Assembly (NCBI RefSeq): GCF_000383675.1
Contig: NZ_KB911820.1
Location: 1,054,001 to 1,118,000 of the forward strand
DNA from: Terracoccus sp. 273MFTsu3.1
GTDB lineage: Bacteria; Actinomycetota; Actinomycetes; Actinomycetales; Dermatophilaceae
Length of the DNA stretch: 64,000 nt
Direction: 5' to 3'
The first letter of the stretch is position 1. The number at the start of each line of letters is the position of its first letter. Below the pieces are notes generated by a model. The model was not told the DNA's origin. It searched no databases and worked only from the letters and a program-made list of their open reading frames with translations. A program made the position numbers and the translations under genes. Shown here piece by piece: positions 58,462-64,000 of the stretch.

Positions 58462-58656
58462 ATGGGTATCGCGGACAAGGCCAAGAACATGGGTGAAGAC
58501 CTCAAGGGCAAGGCCAAGGAAGCCACCGGAAAGGTCACCGACAACGAGCGACTCGAGGCCGAGGGCGAGCGTGACCAGGCCTCGGCGGACCTCAAGCAGC
58601 GGGGCGAGCAGCTCAAGGACGCGGGCGACGACGTCAAGGACGCCTTCAACCGCTGA
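58462..58656 (+). CDS. CsbD-family stress protein
   Basis: 64 residues, highly charged: MGIADKAKNMGEDLKGKAKE then GKVTDNERLEAEGE. Full CsbD family pattern. Usually induced in general stress; molecular role unknown. AAAGGAG precedes the ATG and a hairpin follows at 58671. Confidence 0.92.
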   Translation: MGIADKAKNMGEDLKGKAKEATGKVTDNERLEAEGERDQASADLKQRGEQLKDAGDDVKDAFNR

Positions 58657-58670
58657 CTTTCCGGAGTGGG

Positions 58671-58700
58671 GTGGGTCGGTCCCGACGGGGGCCGGCCCAC
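58671..58700 (+). terminator. hairpin terminator after the csbD-like gene
   Basis: GTGGGTCGG pairs with CCGGCCCAC through one G-U pair, nine-bp stem, 15 bases after the stop. Confidence 0.5.
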
Positions 58701-58842
58701 TGCTCTGTCCGGTGGCGTCGATGAGGGCGTATGCCGTGCCGCCCGGTCCCGCGGGACGGGGACCTTCGACCCCTTGTCAGCAAGGCGCCCGTCGGTGAGG
58801 CTCGTGGGGACGCACGATCGCCGACCCTCGAGAGGCACTGCC

Positions 58843-61248
58843 GTGACGACGACCCAGACACCGACGACTGCCGCCGTGCCGGCCCCGACCGCCGATGAGA
58901 TCGCGTCGATGGACGCGTGGTGGCGGGCCGACAACTACCTGACGATCGGTCAGATCTACCTCAAGGACAACGCGCTGCTGCGTCGGCCCCTCGTGCCGGA
59001 GGACATCAAGCCGCGACTGCTCGGCCACTGGGGCACCAGCCCCGGGCTGTCCTTCGTCTACACCCACATGTCCCGGGTCATCCGGCACACCGGTCAGCAG
59101 ACGATCTACCTCACCGGTCCCGGCCACGGTGGTCCTGCGCTCGTCGCGGCCGGCTACCTCGAGGGCACCTACTCGCAGGTCTACCCGAAGGTGACGTGCG
59201 ACGAGGACGGCGTGCGTCGCCTCTTCCGCCAGTTCTCGGCGCCGGGCGGCATCCCGAGCCACGTCTCCGTGACGACGCCCGGCTCGATCCACGAGGGTGG
59301 CGAGCTCGGCTACGTCCTCGTCCACGCGTTCGGTGCCGTCATGGACAACCCCGACCTGCTGGCCCTGGCGGTCGTCGGTGACGGGGAGGCCGAGACAGGG
59401 CCCCTCGAGGGATCCTGGAAGGGCATCTCGTTCCTCAACCCGCGGCGCGACGGCGCGGTGCTACCGGTCCTGCACCTCAACGGCTACAAGATCGCCGGAC
59501 CGACCGTGCTCGGACGCAAGGACCCGGCCGAGGTGCGCAGCCTCCTCGAGGGGCACGGCTACGACGTGCTCGAGGTCGAGGGTGACGACGTCCCGGGCAT
59601 GCACGAGCGCTTCGCAGAGGCGCTGGCGACGGCATACAGCCGGATCCGTGCCATCCAGCAGGAGGCACGGGCGGACGGCTGGACGATGGGGGAGCGGCCG
59701 CGGTGGCCGCTCATCGTGCTGCGCACCCCGAAGGGCTGGACCGGCCCGGAGGAGGTCGACGACATCCCCGTCACCGGCTCGTGGCGCTCGCACCAGGTGC
59801 CCCTGTCGGGGGTCAAGGACAACCCGGAGCACCTCGCGGTCCTCGAGACGTGGCTGCGCTCGTACCGACCGGAGGAGCTCTTCGACGAGTCGGGAAGCCC
59901 GACCGACATCGTGCTGCAGGCGAACCCGGAGGGCGACCTGAGGATGAGCGCCTCGCCGCACGCGAACGGCGGCGTCCTCAGCACCGAGCTCGACATCCCC
60001 GACTTCCGCGACTTCGCGCGGGAGGTGCCCTCGCCGGCGTCGGTCCGGGAGGAGTCGACGCGAGCCCTCGGCGAGCTGATGCGCGAGCTCTACGTGCGCA
60101 ACCCGACGACGTTCCGGCTCTTCAGCCCCGACGAGACGAACAGCAACCGGGTCGGCGCCGTCTTCGACGTGTCCGACCGGATGACGGCCGAGCGGGTGCT
60201 CGAGCAGGACGAGAAGCTCTCGCACGACGGGCGGGTCATGGAGGTGCTCTCGGAGCACTCGTGCCACGGCTGGCTCGAGGGCTACACGCTCACCGGCCGG
60301 CACGGGCTCTTCGCGACGTACGAGGCCTTCGCGATGGTGAGCGCGTCGATGACGGTGCAGCACAGCAAGTGGCTGCAGGAGGCCAACAAGCTCGAGTGGC
60401 GGGCCAAGGTGCCGAGCCTCAACATCCTCCTGACGTCGACGGCGTGGCGCAACGACCACAACGGCTTCTCGCACCAGGGTCCCGGTCTCATCCAGACGGT
60501 GCTCAACGCGCGCGGCGAGGTGTCGCGGATCTACCTCCCGCCGGACGCGAACTGCCTTCTCTCCGTGGCCGATCACTGCTTCCGGTCGAAGAACTACGTC
60601 AACCTCGTCGTCATCGACAAGCAGCCACAGCCGCAGTGGCTCACGATGGACGAGGCCGTCGCGCACTGTGCGGCCGGTGCAGGCATCTGGGACTGGGCCG
60701 GGACCGACGACGGCGACCGTGACCCCGACGTCGTGCTCGCCTGCGCGGGCGACGTCGTGACGATGGAGGTCGTCGCCGCGGCCCAGATCCTCAAGGAGAA
60801 GCTGCCGCAGCTGCGCGTGCGCGTCGTCAACGTCGTCGACCTCATGACCCTGCCGCGGGCGCGCAGCCACCCGCACGGCATGGACGACGTGCGCTTCGGC
60901 GAGCTCTTCACCGACCACGTCGACGTCGTCTTCGCCTTCCACGGCTACCACGGCGCCATCCACCAGCTCGTCCACGGACGGCCTGACGCCGACCGCTTCC
61001 ACGTCCGCGGCTTCAGCGAGGAGGGCACGACGACGACACCCTTCGACATGGTCGTGCGCAACGGCGTCGACCGCTACTCGCTCGTCATGGACGCCATCAA
61101 CAACGCGGGTCGGCAGGTGCGCGGGTCGAGCGAGGTGAAGGCCTGGTGCGAGGTGCAGCTGGACCGGCACCACGCCTACATCGTTGAGCACCTCGAGGAC
61201 ATGCCCGAGGTGCGTGACTGGGTCATGACGACGGTCGTCGAGGACTGA
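58843..61248 (+). CDS. xfp: phosphoketolase (xylulose 5-phosphate/fructose 6-phosphate)
   Basis: 801 residues from a GTG with GAGAGG upstream. Thiamine-diphosphate-binding GDGEAETGPLEGSW then LNGYKIAGPT; family motifs YLTGPGHGGP near 85, SPDETNSNR near 425, and HQGPG near 545. Splits xylulose 5-phosphate (and often fructose 6-phosphate) with phosphate into acetyl phosphate plus an aldose phosphate. No acetate kinase gene is adjacent. Single transcription unit. Confidence 0.95.
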   Translation: MTTTQTPTTAAVPAPTADEIASMDAWWRADNYLTIGQIYLKDNALLRRPLVPEDIKPRLLGHWGTSPGLSFVYTHMSRVIRHTGQQTIYLTGPGHGGPALVAAGYLEGTYSQVYPKVTCDEDGVRRLFRQFSAPGGIPSHVSVTTPGSIHEGGELGYVLVHAFGAVMDNPDLLALAVVGDGEAETGPLEGSWKGISFLNPRRDGAVLPVLHLNGYKIAGPTVLGRKDPAEVRSLLEGHGYDVLEVEGDDVPGMHERFAEALATAYSRIRAIQQEARADGWTMGERPRWPLIVLRTPKGWTGPEEVDDIPVTGSWRSHQVPLSGVKDNPEHLAVLETWLRSYRPEELFDESGSPTDIVLQANPEGDLRMSASPHANGGVLSTELDIPDFRDFAREVPSPASVREESTRALGELMRELYVRNPTTFRLFSPDETNSNRVGAVFDVSDRMTAERVLEQDEKLSHDGRVMEVLSEHSCHGWLEGYTLTGRHGLFATYEAFAMVSASMTVQHSKWLQEANKLEWRAKVPSLNILLTSTAWRNDHNGFSHQGPGLIQTVLNARGEVSRIYLPPDANCLLSVADHCFRSKNYVNLVVIDKQPQPQWLTMDEAVAHCAAGAGIWDWAGTDDGDRDPDVVLACAGDVVTMEVVAAAQILKEKLPQLRVRVVNVVDLMTLPRARSHPHGMDDVRFGELFTDHVDVVFAFHGYHGAIHQLVHGRPDADRFHVRGFSEEGTTTTPFDMVVRNGVDRYSLVMDAINNAGRQVRGSSEVKAWCEVQLDRHHAYIVEHLEDMPEVRDWVMTTVVED

Positions 61249-61311
61249 CCGCCCGCCACGACGGCAGCGGGCGTGTGCCGCGCACTCGAGTCGGCGGCAT
61301 ACGTGGTCTCG

Positions 61312-62100
61312 TCAGTCGCGCCTGGGTGCGAGCACGACCTCGATGCCGTTGTCGCGGAAGGCTTGCAGCGCAACGGGATCGGCGGACTCGTCGGTGACGA
61401 GGGTCCAGGTGCGTGGCATGACGGCCCAGGCGTGGAAGGGCGACTGGCCGAGCTTGTCGGCGTGCGCGAGGACGTAGGTGTGCTCGGCCCGGCCCATCAT
61501 CAGCTCCTTGAGCCGGGTCTGCTCGAGGTCGGCCTCGCAGATGCCGCGCTCGGCGTGGACGCTGTCGGCGCCCATGAACGCCCGGTCGAAGCTGAGGCGC
61601 TGGACGGCGGCCTCGGCGAGCGGCCCGACGAAGGCCTGGCTCAACGGCCGCAGCCGGCCGCCCAGGGCGATGACGTCGATGCCGACGCTGTCGGCGAGGG
61701 TGCCCATGGCGCTGATGCCGGCGGTGACGACGGTCAGCTCGGTCAGCTCCGGCGTCTTGGTGATGGCATCGGCGAGCGCGCCCATCGTCGACCCGGCGTC
61801 GAGGAGCACCGTCTCGCCTGGCTCGATCTGGTCGGCGGCCCAGCGGGCGATGTCGCGCTTGGCGGCGTGCGCCTCGCCGAGACGCTGGCGCAGCGAGGCC
61901 TCGGGGTGGTGGGCGAGGCTCATGACCCCGCCGTAGGTGCGGGCCAGCTTGCCCTGCGCGGTCAGCTTGGCGAGGTCGCGCCGGATCGTCGACGCGGTGA
62001 CGCCGAGCTGGTCGGAGAGCTCCTCCACGCTCGCGAGCCCACTGGTGGTGGCGAGGCGGACGATCTCGCCCCGACGCGTCTGTGCGGTGTGCTTCGCCAC
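61312..62100 (-). CDS. DeoR-family transcriptional regulator
   Basis: 262 residues from a GTG at 62100 with TAAGG eight bases upstream; a GTG at 62109 is possible. N-terminal helix-turn-helix (ASVEELSDQLGVTASTIRRDLAKLTAQGKLARTYGG) and a sugar-phosphate-binding domain with LDAGSTMGALADAI and FMGADSVHAERGICEADLEQ. Follows pdxA2 within about ten bases, so it is probably the local repressor of the acid-sugar operon and responds to a phosphorylated intermediate. Confidence 0.9.
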   Translation of the reverse strand: MAKHTAQTRRGEIVRLATTSGLASVEELSDQLGVTASTIRRDLAKLTAQGKLARTYGGVMSLAHHPEASLRQRLGEAHAAKRDIARWAADQIEPGETVLLDAGSTMGALADAITKTPELTELTVVTAGISAMGTLADSVGIDVIALGGRLRPLSQAFVGPLAEAAVQRLSFDRAFMGADSVHAERGICEADLEQTRLKELMMGRAEHTYVLAHADKLGQSPFHAWAVMPRTWTLVTDESADPVALQAFRDNGIEVVLAPRRD

Positions 62101-62110
62101 GCTGGGCACC

Positions 62111-63118
62111 TTAGGCGTCCACGGGCCGTGGCGCCATCTCCGCGCCGAGGCGCAGCGCCTCGATCATCGAGCGGTGGTCGGCGATGCCGGTGCCGGCGAT
62201 GTCGAAGGCCGTGCCGTGGTCGACCGACGTGCGGATGACGGGCAGACCGATCGTCACGTTGACACCCGCCTCGAGGCCGAGCACCTTGACCGGGCCGTGG
62301 CCCTGGTCGTGGTACATCGCCACGACGAGGTCGTAGTCGCCGCGACCGGCGAGGAAGAAGAGCGTGTCGGCCGGCAGGGCGCCGTGCACGTCGATGCCGT
62401 CGGCGCGGCAGACCTCCACGGCGGGGTCGATCTTCTCGGCCTCCTCGCCGTAGCCGAAGAGGCCGTTCTCGCCGGCGTGCGGGTTGATGCCGCAGACGCC
62501 GATCTTCGGGGTCGGGTTGCCGGCGTCGACGAGGGCCTTGTGGCCCCGGCGGATGACCCGCTCGACGAGACCGGGCTCGATGCGGTTGACGGCATCGATG
62601 AGGCCGATGTGGGTGGTCACGTGGATGACCTTGACCTTCTCGGTCGAGAGCATCATCGAGACCTCGGGGGTGCCGGTGAGGTGGGCGAGCAGCTCGGTGT
62701 GGCCGGGGAACACGTGTCCGCCGGCGTGCAGCGCCTCCTTGTTGAGCGGGGCGGTGCAGATGGCCTGGACCTTGCCGGCCATCGCGAGCTCGGAGGCGAC
62801 GCGGATGTAGTGGTAGGCGGCGTCGCCGGCGACGGCCGACAGCTGCCCGAAGGGGAGGTCCTCGGGCAGCAGCGCCAGGTCGATGACGTTGATGCGGCCG
62901 GGGATCTCGCTCGCCTCCTCGACGTCGTCGATGGTGACGATGTCGACGGGGACGCCCGCGATGGCGGCGGCCTGCTTGAGACGCAGGGCGTCGCCGACGA
63001 CGACGACGCGCGCCATCGTGGCCACGTGCGGGTCGGCCAGGGCCTTGACGATGATCTCGGGGCCGATGCCGGCGCCGTCTCCCATGGTCACGGCGATGCG
63101 GGGAAGGGCGACGCTCAT
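62111..63118 (-). CDS. pdxA: PdxA2-type 4-phospho-threonate/erythronate dehydrogenase
   Basis: 335 residues. Metal- and substrate-binding MGDGAGIGPEI near 12, HVFPGHTELLAHLTG near 135 and AMYHDQGHGPVKVLG near 265 are the PdxA signatures. Beside a DUF1537 kinase and a DeoR regulator this is the catabolic PdxA2 type: it oxidises and decarboxylates 4-phospho-D-threonate or -erythronate to dihydroxyacetone phosphate, not the vitamin B6 enzyme. Overlaps the kinase gene at ATGA. Confidence 0.9.
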   Translation of the reverse strand: MSVALPRIAVTMGDGAGIGPEIIVKALADPHVATMARVVVVGDALRLKQAAAIAGVPVDIVTIDDVEEASEIPGRINVIDLALLPEDLPFGQLSAVAGDAAYHYIRVASELAMAGKVQAICTAPLNKEALHAGGHVFPGHTELLAHLTGTPEVSMMLSTEKVKVIHVTTHIGLIDAVNRIEPGLVERVIRRGHKALVDAGNPTPKIGVCGINPHAGENGLFGYGEEAEKIDPAVEVCRADGIDVHGALPADTLFFLAGRGDYDLVVAMYHDQGHGPVKVLGLEAGVNVTIGLPVIRTSVDHGTAFDIAGTGIADHRSMIEALRLGAEMAPRPVDA

Positions 63119-64000
63119 GAGTTCTCCTCGGTGGTCGCGCCGGGGGTGGCGCGGGGTGCGGTGGTGGTCGATGAGGTGCGGTGGGACGAGGCCTGCGGCG
63201 GCGCGGTGGTGGGCCCCAGCAGGTGCTCGACGACGCGGGCGAGCGAGGTCGGGTCGCCGAAGCTGCCCGGGCGCGTGACGACGAGCCGCCCTCCCGGGCG
63301 GCGGCTCACGACGGTGCCGGTCTCGACCTCGGCGACGACGTCGAGGTCGTGCACGTCGAGGCGGTCGAGGACGGCGCGGGCGGTCTCACCGCCGGAGAGG
63401 AACGCCGCGTCGAAGCGGTCGAGCACGGGCGAGACCGCGGCGGCGAGGGACTCGGTCAGGGCACGCGACCGGCTGGGGTCGGCAGGGGCCGTGGGGTCGA
63501 GCGCCACCACGACGACACCCTCACGGGGGCGCTCGGCGAGCTGGGCGCATACGGCCCCCGGGTCGAGCCGGAGGCGGTCGGGCTCCAGCAGGATCGTGTG
63601 CGTGGAGCGCGCCGTCGCGAGCCGCTCGAGCTGGGCCGGGAGTCCCGGCGCGCGCGAGCCGAGCACGATCAGCACGGATCGGACGGACCCGACCGACCGG
63701 GCGGACTGCGCGGACGGTGCGGACGGCGTCGTACCCTCCGTCTCGGCGCCGCGGACCTCAGCGGGTGCGTGGTCAGTAGCCTGGCCCGCCAGGCGAGGTC
63801 CGCGGCCCTGGTCCGGCGGGAGGGCTCGGACGGCGGCGTCGGCGAGCGCTCCCGACCCGACGAGGAGCGTGCGGCCGTCCTGCCCGGCGCTCGCGGCCAC
63901 GGCGGCGGCGTGGACGACATCGAGGTCGGCGTCCGTCACGGCGTCGCAGACCGCGACGAACCCGGTCCGGGCGGCCTCGTCGAGGGCTGCGGTGACCGCC
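63115..64000 (-). CDS. DUF1537 four-carbon acid sugar kinase (5' end outside window)
   Basis: About 295 residues of the C-terminal part; reading continues through the window edge (…GFVAVCDAVTDADLDVV). LSGGETARAVLDRL and VTRPGSFGDPTSLARVVEHLL are DUF1537 nucleotide-binding signatures. The family phosphorylates D-threonate, L-threonate or D-erythronate at O4. An Ala/Ser/Gly-rich insert and a Thr/Ala-rich C-terminal tail are longer than usual. Overlaps the pdxA2 start (ATGA). Confidence 0.85.
   Translation of the reverse strand, partial: AVTAALDEAARTGFVAVCDAVTDADLDVVHAAAVAASAGQDGRTLLVGSGALADAAVRALPPDQGRGPRLAGQATDHAPAEVRGAETEGTTPSAPSAQSARSVGSVRSVLIVLGSRAPGLPAQLERLATARSTHTILLEPDRLRLDPGAVCAQLAERPREGVVVVALDPTAPADPSRSRALTESLAAAVSPVLDRFDAAFLSGGETARAVLDRLDVHDLDVVAEVETGTVVSRRPGGRLVVTRPGSFGDPTSLARVVEHLLGPTTAPPQASSHRTSSTTTAPRATPGATTEENS

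Noticed and set aside
61251-61272. Hairpin GCCCGC/GCGGGC after the phosphoketolase gene as a terminator
   Set aside because: Only six base pairs with a ten-base loop; at this GC content such pairs arise often by chance.

Overview
The window is high-GC actinobacterial DNA. GTG starts are common, genes overlap at ATGA or GTGA junctions, and several promoters look leaderless. Gene content (F420-type oxidoreductases, a GuaB1-type GMP reductase, a LigB-type ATP-dependent ligase, SigE-family ECF factor, PucR regulator, DesA3-like desaturase with its reductase) fits the Micrococcales, most likely Intrasporangiaceae (Janibacter, Knoellia or Tetrasphaera type). The family assignment is an impression, not a database result. 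There is no rRNA, CRISPR array, insertion sequence or integrase. No gene-free gap exceeds 300 bases; the largest is 35891-36148, holding a terminator and a tRNA remnant.

Layout. 1-7443: ligase fragment, an esterase, then a lipid-catabolism operon (two SDRs, an APH-like phosphotransferase, two acyl-CoA dehydrogenases) behind a candidate TetR-type operator, then a deazaflavin-type enzyme. 7610-13586: two multi-domain histidine kinases with no response regulator, and two membrane proteins. 13684-21107: a divergent locus with a CDP-alcohol phosphatidyltransferase and a sulfatase-like membrane enzyme on one side, and on the other a medium-chain dehydrogenase, a degenerate 6-pyruvoyl-tetrahydropterin-synthase homologue, a GT4 glycosyltransferase, an MprF-type flippase, a RibD_C reductase and GTP cyclohydrolase II. 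This reads as a GTP-derived, glycosylated, possibly lipid-linked product pathway that I cannot name and is the best candidate for an undescribed system. 21162-27292: xanthine dehydrogenase (xdhABC) and guanine deaminase.

27323-35890: two glycosyltransferases (one with a HEAT-repeat N-terminus), a TrmB/LuxR-like regulator and a large secreted subtilisin. 36011-36765: tRNA-Phe and a degenerate copy of its 3' part flanking one flavin/F420 oxidoreductase gene. 37002-40885: YceI protein, a small leaderless hypothetical gene, an astacin-like metalloprotease without a signal peptide, and GuaB1. 40963-45746: a DUF4240 lipoprotein and two tandem paralogues built from 14 Cys-pair repeats, each with its own copy of the same promoter. 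45777-50128: HAD phosphatase, desaturase, ferredoxin reductase and a divergent PucR regulator. 50252-52621: hydroxyacid dehydrogenase, tRNA-Asp/tRNA-Glu, PHP protein. 52661-58326: SigE-family sigma factor and partner, Nudix, F420-type protein, and a zone with two O6-alkylguanine methyltransferases and a sigma-like factor bracketed by unusual 22-bp-period palindromic repeats, then a cation diffusion facilitator. 58462-64000: CsbD protein, phosphoketolase, and a threonate/erythronate-type acid-sugar operon (DeoR regulator, PdxA2, DUF1537 kinase) running off the right edge.

A sequence-scale feature cuts across all regions: the 8-mer GTATGCCG (or its complement) occurs about 22 times by hand count, with ten copies extended to GTATGCCGTC, far above what base composition predicts and with many copies between genes.
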